Origin: Acidimicrobiia bacterium
GTDB taxonomy: Bacteria; Actinomycetota; Acidimicrobiia; Spongiisociales; UBA5794
Length of the DNA: 7,758 bases
Assembly: GCA_013001485.1 (NCBI GenBank)
Contig: JABDMN010000101.1
Coordinates: 1 to 7,758, forward strand
Direction: 5' to 3'
In this document: piece by piece, positions 1 to 5,270 of the stretch
How positions within the stretch are numbered: position 1 is the first letter of the stretch
Layout: each line of letters starts with the position of its first letter
Notes under the pieces: generated by a model
Databases searched by the model: none
What the model saw: only the letters and a program-made list of their open reading frames with translations
What the model was told of the DNA's origin: nothing
Translations under genes and position numbers: made by a program

Positions 1-138
1 GACGAGTTCGGCATGAAGGTGTGGGACCTGGACACCGGAGAGCCGTTGCTGGACACCACGTTCCTCGGTGACTTCACGCGTGAGCTGATCAAGGGCAAGG
101 TCGAGGTTAAGCCTCCAAAGAGCAGCTCACCCAACTAG
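1..138 (+). CDS. C-terminal end of an unidentified protein (5' partial)
   Basis: Reading frame 1 is open from the first base to a TAG at 136-138 and gives 45 residues. It begins DEFGMKVWDLDTGEPLL and ends in a hydrophilic tail, KVEVKPPKSSSPN. The opening stretch looks like compact folded sequence and the Lys/Pro/Ser-rich tail looks disordered. The stop codon overlaps the stop of the convergent lipoprotein gene in the tetranucleotide CTAG (135-138), which supports this frame as the real 3' end. I do not recognise the family. VWDLDTG resembles a WD-repeat strand, but one such stretch is not enough for a call. The start and most of the gene lie outside the window. Confidence 0.6.
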   Translation, partial: DEFGMKVWDLDTGEPLLDTTFLGDFTRELIKGKVEVKPPKSSSPN

Positions 139-1442
139 GCGTCGCGGTTCACGGCGAAGGACTCGGGCCAGAACGTGCGGATGGCCGAGTCCTCGGTGAC
201 CACGATGAGCACCAGTTCGCCCGTGCCGGCAACCGCTGCGGTTGGGTTGGCGACTCGTCGGGACTCGAGATCGATGCGCCACGCCTCGAGGATCTCGCCC
301 CCCTGGTTGATGAGCCCGACCATCGCCATGCGGTCCTGAGTCGACACCACCAGCTCGGTGATGCCGTCGCCGTCGAAGTCGCCGGCGAGGCCTCCGTCGA
401 GGTTGCGCGACCCGATGCCGTGGCTGGTGTACTCGGACTTCCGGGCGTCAGCGGACATCGTGCCGTCGCCGTTGATGTCGTAGAACTCGACGATGCCCCC
501 GATGTGTGGTGTGGTCACGATGGCCAGCTGTGGACGCCCCGCCCCGAAATCGGCGAACGCGATCTGGTGGCGCCAGCGGTTGCCCTGACCGATCGGTGGC
601 CCGGAGTAGCGGAGCTGACCGTCCTCCGAATACGCCTTCACCGCCGCTCCAACTGCGCTGTTGGACACGGTGACGATGACTTCACGCTCCCCGTCCCCGT
701 CGATGTCGACCCAGATGGCCGAGGTGCCCTCGATCACGTCGTCTCCGGCGAGGCTGACCGACTCGGTGGAGCCGCCGTCGACGATCGCCCAGCCCGAGGC
801 TTCGATCCCATCACCGAGTACGCCGTGGCCGTAGCTGTCGGTCGGTCCCGTAAGGATCAGTACCCGATCGCGATCGTCGACGAGCACCCGGCTGTCGCGT
901 AGGGCGTCGACCTCGAACGAAGTGGTGCCGGCAGAGCGATCGAGCGAGAGGTCACCGTCGGTGGTGATCCACACCAGGGATCCGTCCGAGAGCGTGGCGG
1001 GCGAGGTGAGGGGAGAGGCGTCGTCTGGTGGGACCAGCACCACGCCTTCATTGATGAGCAGCGGTGGGCCTCCGGCAGCGAGGGTGAGCCGCTCGAACGG
1101 AGCTGCCTCCGGGGGAGCCACTACGAAGCTGCGCGTCTCACCGTCTGCCGCGGTGAGGGCGACCACAAACCCGGCGGGGTTGGCTGCCGCCATAACCCAC
1201 TCCGGAGTCTGCACGCCGCGACCGCCAGTGACGAAGGGGGCCAACTCGCCGCCCGAGCCTTCTATCAACCGGTTGCCGTCGAACTGCAGGAAGCTCGGTG
1301 TTGAGGCTTCGACGTCAGTCATCGTGGTCGTGGGTCCAGACGAGGTCGTGACACTGCTACTGGTCGCAGACGGCTCTGCGTCGCTGCATGCTGCCACGAT
1401 CAACACGATGGCGACGAGGAGGGGCGTAAGTGTTGTGCGCAT
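135..1442 (-). CDS. Lipoprotein with FG-GAP/VCBS-type calcium-loop repeats
   Basis: A 435-residue protein probably anchored on the outer face of the membrane. The N-terminus is a lipoprotein signal: charged MRTT, hydrophobic residues 5-18, then lipobox VAAC with Cys19 as the predicted lipidated residue. A Ser/Thr-rich linker (about 20-45) follows. Three Dx[DN]GDG loops, typical of calcium-binding FG-GAP/VCBS repeats in beta-propellers, lie at residues 246-251 (DIDGDG), 322-327 (DINGDG) and 355-360 (DFDGDG). The last is followed by ITELVVS, as is usual in this repeat. The start is supported by a GGGAGGG Shine-Dalgarno nine bases before the ATG, although that site sits in a hairpin (1452-1468). 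The gene lies 33 bases downstream of tRNA-Ser(GCU) on the same strand. The family suggests an extracellular binding or scaffold protein; the ligand is unknown. No catalytic motif is visible. Confidence 0.85.
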   Translation of the reverse strand: MRTTLTPLLVAIVLIVAACSDAEPSATSSSVTTSSGPTTTMTDVEASTPSFLQFDGNRLIEGSGGELAPFVTGGRGVQTPEWVMAAANPAGFVVALTAADGETRSFVVAPPEAAPFERLTLAAGGPPLLINEGVVLVPPDDASPLTSPATLSDGSLVWITTDGDLSLDRSAGTTSFEVDALRDSRVLVDDRDRVLILTGPTDSYGHGVLGDGIEASGWAIVDGGSTESVSLAGDDVIEGTSAIWVDIDGDGEREVIVTVSNSAVGAAVKAYSEDGQLRYSGPPIGQGNRWRHQIAFADFGAGRPQLAIVTTPHIGGIVEFYDINGDGTMSADARKSEYTSHGIGSRNLDGGLAGDFDGDGITELVVSTQDRMAMVGLINQGGEILEAWRIDLESRRVANPTAAVAGTGELVLIVVTEDSAIRTFWPESFAVNRDA

Positions 1443-1451
1443 GATGGTGTG

Positions 1452-1460
1452 CCCTCCCTT
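1452..1460 (-). promoter_or_regulatory. Shine-Dalgarno of the lipoprotein gene
   Basis: Read on the minus strand this is AAGGGAGGG, nine bases before the ATG at 1442. It is the strongest ribosome binding site in the window and fixes the lipoprotein start. It is overlapped by the hairpin at 1452-1468. Confidence 0.65.
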
Positions 1461-1468
1461 GTGGAGGG
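1452..1468 (-). promoter_or_regulatory. Hairpin occluding the lipoprotein ribosome binding site
   Basis: On the minus strand CCCTCC, a five-base loop ACAAG, then GGAGGG form a perfect 6-bp all-GC/AT stem. The 3' arm is the Shine-Dalgarno itself. The element lies eight bases after the 3' end of tRNA-Ser(GCU). It could act as a weak terminator or processing structure for the tRNA, or it could reduce translation of the lipoprotein from read-through transcripts. There is no U-tract, so termination is uncertain. Confidence 0.45.
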
Positions 1469-1473
1469 TTGTC

Positions 1474-1565
<92 letters not shown>

Positions 1566-1699
1566 CTGAGGGGGTGCACGGTAGTGGTTCGTCCCGACAC
1601 TCCGGTCGGCCCCTCATCGCGGCACGAGGCCGTAGCGAGGACCGTTCTGGCGCAGAGGGCGCGGCGCCTTTCGGGTACGAGCTCACCCAGATTCGGTGG
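1566..1699. other. Intergenic spacer between histidine kinase and tRNA-Ser(GCU)
   Basis: 134 bases that should hold the end of the kinase transcript and the tRNA promoter. On the minus strand a TACCGT hexamer (1583-1578) is a possible -10 about 12 bases before the tRNA, but no matching -35 is visible. I see no convincing terminator. Confidence 0.3.
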
Positions 1700-2896
1700 T
1701 CACACTGTGGCAGGGAGCTCCAGGTCGAACACGCTGCCTTCGTCGGTGAAGCTGTAGGAGAGCGACCCGCCCATGGCCTCGGCCAGGAGGCGTGAGATGG
1801 GAAGGCCGAGACCGGTGGAACCAGACGCAGTCCGCCCGCCGGTTGCTTGACCGAATCGCTCGAAGACCCGGTCTCGCTCGGCCTCTGGGATGCCCTCGCC
1901 GTTGTCGACCACCTGGAGGTGGCAACCGTCTCCTTCAGGGAACGTTCGGACGATCAAGTCCGGGCCGCCATATCGGAAGGCGTTGGTCAGCAGGTTCCGG
2001 ACGATCTGTCGCACCCTGGCCGGGTCACCGCTCGCCCGGCACGGCTTGAACTCGACCTCGACGCGACTGACCTTGGCGGGGTCCGCGCCTTCGAGAACCT
2101 GAGCTGCCTGTGCAGGCAGGCTGACGTCGACCTTGTTGACTCGCAGCGATCCCGTTTCCGATCTGGCGGCGACCAGCAGGTCTTCGATGAGGTTGGAGAC
2201 ATCGCCAGCTTCTCGAGCGATGGTGGACAGGGTCTCCGCTCGTTCGTCTTCGGAAACGGCGCTGTCCTCTTCTGTCAGGATCTGGATGAATCCGATCACC
2301 GCCGTCAAAGGGGTCTTGATCTCGTGGGAGACGGTTGCGAGGAACGTCTCGCGCTCCTGCATTGACTCCTCGAGTCGTTCCTGAGTCCTCTGCAACTCGT
2401 CCACGGTCCTTCGGAGTTCGAGCAATGCGTTCACCTGAATGGCAAGAGCCTTCATCGTTTCCTGCTGAGCTTCGGTGAGCTCTCGGGGGACCCGATCGAT
2501 CACACACAGCATGCCGAGTGCGTGCCCTGATGGGGTTCGCAGAGGAGCACCGGCGTAGAAGCGGATCGAGGGATCGTCGACAACAAGCGGGTTGTCAGCG
2601 AACCGGGGGTCCTTGGTCGCGTCGGGGACAATCAGCATCGAGTCGGGCTCGAGGATGCCGTGGGCGCAGAATGCAACATCCCGCTCCGTCTCGACGACAT
2701 CGATGCCGATCTTCGACTTCAACCACTGGCGTTCCTCGTCGATGACGCTGATCAGGGCGATGGGAGCGTCACAGATCTGAGAAGCGAGATAGGTGATGGC
2801 GTCGTAGGTCGCTTCGGGCAGCGAATCGAGGATGTCGAGCGCCCTGACATCGGCAAGGCGCTCTTCTTCGTTCACCGGGAGGTCGGCCGCAGGCAT
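1700..2896 (-). CDS. Soluble GAF-domain sensor histidine kinase
   Basis: A 398-residue two-component sensor kinase with no signal peptide or membrane segment, so a cytosolic sensor. Residues about 9-160 form a GAF domain of the kind starting NEEERLADVRALDIL, with FCAHGIL at 76-82 and FYAGAPLRTPSGHALGMLCVID at 113-134. A short coiled-coil linker rich in Glu/Arg/Gln spans about 160-184. The HisKA dimerisation helix carries SHEIKTPL (190-197) with phospho-acceptor His191. The HATPase domain has the N-box NLLTNAFRYGG (301-311), G1 box DNGEGIP (331-337), F-box VFERFGQ (344-350) and G2 box GSTGLGLPIS (359-368). All key residues are intact. I chose the ATG at 2896: the frame stays open to 3058, but that would run into tRNA-Ser(GGA), and family homology begins just after residue 8. 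The ribosome binding site is weak. No response regulator is adjacent, so it is an orphan kinase here and its partner and ligand are unknown. Confidence 0.92.
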   Translation of the reverse strand: MPAADLPVNEEERLADVRALDILDSLPEATYDAITYLASQICDAPIALISVIDEERQWLKSKIGIDVVETERDVAFCAHGILEPDSMLIVPDATKDPRFADNPLVVDDPSIRFYAGAPLRTPSGHALGMLCVIDRVPRELTEAQQETMKALAIQVNALLELRRTVDELQRTQERLEESMQERETFLATVSHEIKTPLTAVIGFIQILTEEDSAVSEDERAETLSTIAREAGDVSNLIEDLLVAARSETGSLRVNKVDVSLPAQAAQVLEGADPAKVSRVEVEFKPCRASGDPARVRQIVRNLLTNAFRYGGPDLIVRTFPEGDGCHLQVVDNGEGIPEAERDRVFERFGQATGGRTASGSTGLGLPISRLLAEAMGGSLSYSFTDEGSVFDLELPATV

Positions 2897-2991
2897 GGTC
2901 TCGTGTCTTCGGCCATTTGGAGGGCCGGCTGAACCAATTACTGGGTGGTCGGCGACCGACCCCGACCGAAAGCCGGCTATCGGTAGCCTTG
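2897..2991. other. Leader of the histidine kinase gene downstream of tRNA-Ser(GGA)
   Basis: 95 bases. On the minus strand a short hairpin GGCTA-CCGA-TAGCC (plus coordinates about 2975-2988) follows the tRNA and could help end its transcript, although it has no U-tract. A GTCGG/CCGAC-rich stretch follows. I see no clear -35/-10 pair or Shine-Dalgarno for the kinase. Confidence 0.3.
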
Positions 2992-3082
2992 CGGAGGGAG
3001 TGGGATTCGAACCCACGAGGGGGCGCAAACCCCCAACGCGCTTTCCAGGCGCGCGCACTAGGCCAGACTATGCGATCCCTCC
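2992..3082 (-). tRNA. tRNA-Ser(GGA)
   Basis: A 91-nt class II tRNA. The acceptor GGAGGGA/TCCCTCC is perfect. The anticodon stem CGCGC/GCGCG encloses loop CTGGAAA, giving anticodon GGA for codons UCC and UCU. The long variable arm has stem GGGGG/CCCCC. The T-arm is GTGGG-TTCGAAT-CCCAC and the discriminator is G. CCA is not encoded. The acceptor and T-arm are identical to those of the CGA and UGA serine tRNAs downstream. Its 5' end lies 27 bases from the divergent tadA start codon. Confidence 0.97.
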
Positions 3083-3092
3083 AGAATCAGAG

Positions 3093-3098
3093 AGTGTA
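3093..3098 (-). promoter_or_regulatory. Possible -10 element of tRNA-Ser(GGA)
   Basis: On the minus strand TACACT lies 10 bases before the tRNA 5' end, the right distance for a transcript with a leader of a few bases. It is part of TTCTACACT. No good -35 is seen; the upstream sequence is already inside tadA. Confidence 0.3.
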
Positions 3099-3109
3099 GA
3101 AGAGGCCTC

Positions 3110-3586
3110 ATGGACCAACGCCACAACGACTATTTCGATGCCATGGGGCTCGCACTTGCCGAAGCCTCAGCCGCCACCAAGCACGACGACGTGCCCATCG
3201 GTGCAGTGCTGCTCGACCCTTCTGGCGCCGTCGTGGCCGCCGACCACAACCGCCGCGAAGAGGTCGGTGACGCCACGGCGCACGCCGAGATGCTGGTGCT
3301 CGCTGCTGCATCGAAGGCTTCCGGCTCGTGGCGACTGGCCGGGCACACCCTGGTCGTGACCCTCGAGCCCTGCGCCATGTGTGCAATGGCTGCAGTTTGG
3401 GCCCGGGTCGAGCGCATCGTCTACGGCGCCGCGGATCCCAAGGCGGGCGCAGCCTGGTCGCTGTACAACATCCCCCAGGACGCACGGCTCAACCACCGCT
3501 GCGACCTGATCCACGGCATCCGTGAGGAAGAGTGCGCCAACATCTTGGAGGACTTCTTCAGGAGCAGGCGTTCTCAGCCGAACTGA
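3110..3586 (+). CDS. tadA: tRNA adenosine(34) deaminase TadA
   Basis: A 158-residue zinc deaminase of the usual TadA length. The family converts wobble A34 of tRNA-Arg(ACG) to inosine in the cytoplasm. The catalytic signature is complete: HAE at 58-60 (zinc ligand His58, proton-shuttle Glu60) and PCAMC at 87-91 (ligands Cys88 and Cys91). Typical flanking motifs are DDVPIGAVLL (26-35), ADHNRREE (44-51), GAADPKAGA and LNH, and a C-terminal helix ending in ILEDFFRSRR. The last part marks TadA rather than a free-base cytosine or guanine deaminase. The ATG at 3110 is preferred because the N-terminal helix before Met12 matches the family; AGAAGAGG four bases upstream is a close-set ribosome binding site. 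It is divergent from tRNA-Ser(GGA) with 27 bases between, so its promoter must overlap the tRNA gene or lie upstream of it. Two more serine tRNAs follow. Confidence 0.95.
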   Translation: MDQRHNDYFDAMGLALAEASAATKHDDVPIGAVLLDPSGAVVAADHNRREEVGDATAHAEMLVLAAASKASGSWRLAGHTLVVTLEPCAMCAMAAVWARVERIVYGAADPKAGAAWSLYNIPQDARLNHRCDLIHGIREEECANILEDFFRSRRSQPN

Positions 3587-3590
3587 CCTG

Positions 3591-3611
3591 AGCGGGTTCT
3601 ACACTCCCGCT
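3591..3611 (+). terminator. Candidate hairpin terminator after tadA
   Basis: AGCGGG and CCCGCT form a perfect 6-bp stem around a nine-base loop TTCTACACT, starting five bases after the tadA stop. There is no T-run. The loop is the same nonamer seen as a possible -10 region before tRNA-Ser(GGA), so a promoter role for the downstream tRNAs is also possible. Confidence 0.35.
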
Positions 3612-3623
3612 GCAGCAGAGCGA

Positions 3624-3644
3624 CCAGCTTCCAGCTTCCAGCTG
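3624..3644 (+). repeat. Short tandem repeat ccagct(t/g) x3
   Basis: Two exact ccagctt heptamers followed by ccagctg. GC-rich sequence with repeated CCGG and GGTAGCGG follows up to the tRNA at 3691. It belongs to the low-complexity spacer between tadA and tRNA-Ser(CGA); no function is evident. Confidence 0.6.
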
Positions 3645-3690
3645 CCGGCAAGAACCGGCGACCGGTAGCGGGTGGCCGGTGGCCCTTCTT

Positions 3691-3780
3691 GGAGGGATGG
3701 CCGAGCGGACGAAGGCGGCAGTCTCGAAAACTGTTGAACCGGTTTGACTGGTTCCGTGGGTTCGAATCCCACTCCCTCCG
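3691..3780 (+). tRNA. tRNA-Ser(CGA)
   Basis: A 90-nt class II tRNA. The acceptor is GGAGGGA/TCCCTCC. The anticodon stem GCAGT/ACTGT encloses loop CTCGAAA, giving anticodon CGA for codon UCG. The variable-arm stem is GAACC/GGTTC, the T-arm GTGGG-TTCGAAT-CCCAC and the discriminator G. CCA is not encoded (CTC follows). Its 3' end forms the left part of the duplicated module at 3759-3884. Confidence 0.96.
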
Positions 3781-3884
3781 CTCCTTCCCCCGCTTGCGGG
3801 GGAAGTACCCGAGCGCCAGCGAGGGTGAAGGGGGCCGCAGCCCGAGTTCGCTCGGGCGAGGACCAATGAACTCCCTGTGACCCC
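3759..3884 (+). repeat. Duplicated tRNA-end/palindrome module, copy A
   Basis: Copy A starts inside the T-arm of tRNA-Ser(CGA) and runs 104 bases past it; copy B is 4095-4222. The first 88 or so bases differ by one inserted C and one substitution, after which similarity falls off and ends at GTGACCCC. It contains the perfect hairpin CTTCCCCCGC/GCGGGGGAAG (3784-3805), an imperfect ACCC...GGGT hairpin, and CCCGAG-TTCG-CTCGGG (3841-3856). The palindromic part resembles dispersed REP-type repeats. It fills the spacer between the two plus-strand tRNAs and may act as a terminator. Confidence 0.85.
3784..3805 (+). terminator. Strong hairpin after tRNA-Ser(CGA)
   Basis: A perfect palindrome of 10-base arms, CTTCCCCCGC and GCGGGGGAAG, around TT, starting four bases after the tRNA. 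It is well placed to end tRNA transcription, but AGTACCC rather than a T-run follows. Confidence 0.45.
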
Positions 3885-3896
3885 GTGTTGGCGCCT

Positions 3897-3985
3897 GGAG
3901 GGATGGCCGAGCGGACGAAGGCGACAGTCTTGAAAACTGTTGAACCTCTTTCGGGGTTCCGTGGGTTCGAATCCCACTCCCTCCG
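3897..3985 (+). tRNA. tRNA-Ser(UGA)
   Basis: An 89-nt class II tRNA. The acceptor is GGAGGGA/TCCCTCC. The anticodon stem ACAGT/ACTGT encloses loop CTTGAAA, giving anticodon UGA for codon UCA (and UCG/UCU by wobble). The variable arm is GAACCTC/GGGGTTC with one G-T pair, the T-arm GTGGG-TTCGAAT-CCCAC and the discriminator G. Bases 3986-3988 are CCA, so this is the only serine tRNA here with an apparent encoded CCA; chance is not excluded. The anticodon arm is nearly the same as in the CGA tRNA, so the two look like duplicates. Confidence 0.96.
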
Positions 3986-4002
3986 CCAGGTGGATTGATG
4001 GG

Positions 4003-4017
4003 CCGCCCTTCGGGCGG
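4003..4017 (+). terminator. Candidate terminator hairpin after tRNA-Ser(UGA)
   Basis: CCGCCC-TTC-GGGCGG is a perfect 6-bp GC stem 17 bases downstream of the tRNA. No T-run follows (GGTCGG), as in the other hairpins here. Confidence 0.45.
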
Positions 4018-4026
4018 GGTCGGTCA

Positions 4027-4083
4027 CGTTCGAGCCCTATTCGTTCTCGAACGCAATCTCCATCGACTCGCCCTTGCGGGCGA
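4027..4083 (+). repeat. Two further hairpins in the 3986-4094 spacer
   Basis: CGTTCGAG (4027-4034) and CTCGAACG (4046-4053) pair perfectly over an 11-base loop. TCGCCC-TTGC-GGGCGA (4068-4083) forms a second 6-bp hairpin. They lie between tRNA-Ser(UGA) and the tRNA relic, in sequence that is not part of the duplicated module. The role is unknown. Confidence 0.5.
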
Positions 4084-4094
4084 CACGCGCTCTA

Positions 4095-4118
4095 GGTTCG
4101 AATCCCACTCCCTCCGCT
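4095..4118 (+). pseudogene. Truncated tRNA-Ser relic (3' end only)
   Basis: The stretch carries the T-loop TTCGAAT, the 3' T-stem strand CCCAC, the 3' acceptor strand TCCCTCC and discriminator G, all identical to the CGA, UGA and GGA serine tRNAs. The 5' T-stem strand is broken (CTAGG instead of GTGGG), and the preceding bases show no anticodon, variable or D arm. It is not a functional tRNA. It forms the left edge of module copy B, so it arose by duplication of a tRNA 3' end or is the remainder of a fifth tRNA-Ser. An integration-site scar is an alternative. Confidence 0.8.
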
Positions 4119-4222
4119 CCTTCCCCCCGCTTGCGGGGGAAGTACCCGAGCGTCAGCGAGGGTGAAGGGGGCCGCAGCCCGAGCCCTGCTCGGGTGAGGA
4201 TCGGTGAAGTACCCGTGACCCC
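4095..4222 (+). repeat. Duplicated tRNA-end/palindrome module, copy B
   Basis: Direct repeat of 3759-3884. It keeps both main hairpins: CTTCCCCCCGC/GCGGGGGAAG (4120-4142, now with one bulged C) and CCCGAG-CCCTG-CTCGGG (4178-4194). In the second, the stem is unchanged while the loop differs from TTCG in copy A. From about 4195 the two copies agree only partly. Confidence 0.85.
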
Positions 4223-4244
4223 ACGAACGCCCCTCTCCCCCCAA

Positions 4245-4274
4245 CCCCCCTCTCCCGCGAGCGGGCGAGGGGGG
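4245..4274 (+). terminator. Large GC hairpin before the reductase gene
   Basis: CCCCCCTC (4245-4252) pairs with GAGGGGGG (4267-4274). After one T-C mismatch an inner CCCG-CGAG-CGGG stem follows. It lies 15 bases before the putative -10 of the reductase gene and resembles a dispersed palindromic repeat related to the module hairpins. It could insulate the gene from upstream tRNA transcription. Confidence 0.45.
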
Positions 4275-4289
4275 CCATGGAGTGGCGGG

Positions 4290-4295
4290 TAGCGT
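4290..4295 (+). promoter_or_regulatory. Putative -10 (TAGCGT) for a leaderless reductase mRNA
   Basis: TAGCGT ends six bases before the ATG at 4302, so transcription would start on or next to the A of the start codon. No Shine-Dalgarno lies at a usable distance, which fits leaderless translation. No -35 consensus is visible. Confidence 0.45.
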
Positions 4296-4301
4296 CCTCC
4301 C

Positions 4302-5270
4302 ATGCGGTTCATCATTTACGGAGCAGGTGCTGTTGGCGGCACGATTGGTGCCCGGCTGTTCCAGGCTGGGCATGACGTCACGCTGATCGCACGAGGCGAC
4401 CACCTCCGCTCGATCCAGAAGACGGGGTTGAGGTTCCGGTCGCCTGGCGACGACGTCGTCCTCGAGACACCGGCCGTAGTTCATCCCGACGAGATCGACT
4501 TCACACCTGACGACGTGGTCTTTCTAGCGATGAAGACCCAGGACACCGCAGATGCCCTCCGCGAGTTGGCAGCCGCCGCTCCACCAGAGATCGGCGTCGT
4601 CTGTGCACAGAACGCCGTCGAGAACGAGCGCCTCGCCATCAGACACTTCGCCGACGTCTACGGGATGGTGGTGATGTCCCCGGCCGCCCACATGGATCCC
4701 GGCGAAGTCATGGTCTATTCGACCCCGGTCTCCGGGATCCTCGATCTGGGCCGGTACCCCGTCGGTGTCGACGCGAGAGCTGAGGCCATTGCTGCTGCCC
4801 TCGAGACGGCCACGTTCGTGTCCCAGCCTCGGCCGGACATCATGGCCTGGAAGCATCGGAAGCTCATGATGAACCTGGGTAACGCCATCCAGGCGGTCTG
4901 TGGCCGAGATGCGGCCCGTGGGGACGTGCGCCGGATGGCGTCAAGCGAAGGTGAGGCGTGCCTCGAGGCCGCCGGCATCGCGGTCATCAGCCGCGAGGAG
5001 GACCGGGAGCGGCGCGGAGACATCCTGGTCATGGGTGACATCGAGGGAGCGGCGCGTACAGGTGGCTCGTCGTGGCAGAGCCTCGCCCGAGGCGTCGGTT
5101 CGATCGAGGCCGATTACCTCAACGGAGAGGTTGTCAGGATCGGCCGCGAGATCGGCTTCCCGACTCCGGTGAACGAGTTGCTGCAGCGGCTCGCCAATCA
5201 CGCCGCACGCATGCGGTGGGAACCCGGTCACCTCACCGAGGAGCAGGTCCTTTCGATGCTTCCCGGCTAA
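4302..5270 (+). CDS. Ketopantoate reductase family (ApbA/PanE-like) oxidoreductase
   Basis: A 322-residue cytosolic NAD(P)-dependent reductase of the 2-dehydropantoate 2-reductase family. The N-terminal Rossmann fold starts at residue 2 with GAGAVGG (7-13) and has an Arg (A30-R31) after strand 2, which favours NADPH. MKTQD (77-81) and CAQNAVENE (101-109) follow. The C-terminal helical domain has WKHRKLMMN, in which Lys187 aligns with the family's catalytic Lys and Asn191 with its partner. SSWQSLARG and IEADYLNGEVV form the substrate-side motif. The usual QNG near residue 103 is QNA, and the sequence around YGMVVMSPAAHMDPG resembles paralogues often annotated only to family level. I therefore give no symbol and leave the substrate open; a role in pantothenate synthesis is possible but not shown. 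The start is supported by immediate homology and a TAGCGT -10 six bases upstream. The stop TAA overlaps the convergent gene's stop. Confidence 0.88.
   Translation: MRFIIYGAGAVGGTIGARLFQAGHDVTLIARGDHLRSIQKTGLRFRSPGDDVVLETPAVVHPDEIDFTPDDVVFLAMKTQDTADALRELAAAAPPEIGVVCAQNAVENERLAIRHFADVYGMVVMSPAAHMDPGEVMVYSTPVSGILDLGRYPVGVDARAEAIAAALETATFVSQPRPDIMAWKHRKLMMNLGNAIQAVCGRDAARGDVRRMASSEGEACLEAAGIAVISREEDRERRGDILVMGDIEGAARTGGSSWQSLARGVGSIEADYLNGEVVRIGREIGFPTPVNELLQRLANHAARMRWEPGHLTEEQVLSMLPG

Noticed and set aside
2897..3058. Upstream extension of the histidine kinase frame to an ATG at 3058
   Set aside because: The extension runs through tRNA-Ser(GGA), and its residues do not resemble a GAF-kinase N-terminus. 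Family similarity begins just after the ATG at 2896.
3558..4027. Minus-strand frames with GFEPT/REWDSNPR-type peptides
   Set aside because: These peptides come from translating the T-arm and acceptor sequence of serine tRNAs in antisense, a well-known source of spurious proteins. Similar peptides appear at 1449-1795, 2832-3099 and 4037-4484.
3759..4222. Flanking att sites of an integrated mobile element
   Set aside because: The direct repeats do start at a tRNA 3' end, but no integrase or cargo lies between them, only another tRNA and hairpins. Kept as an alternative explanation, not as a feature.
3759..4274. CRISPR-like array from repeated palindromes
   Set aside because: There are only two copies of about 127 bases, no regular spacers and no cas genes.
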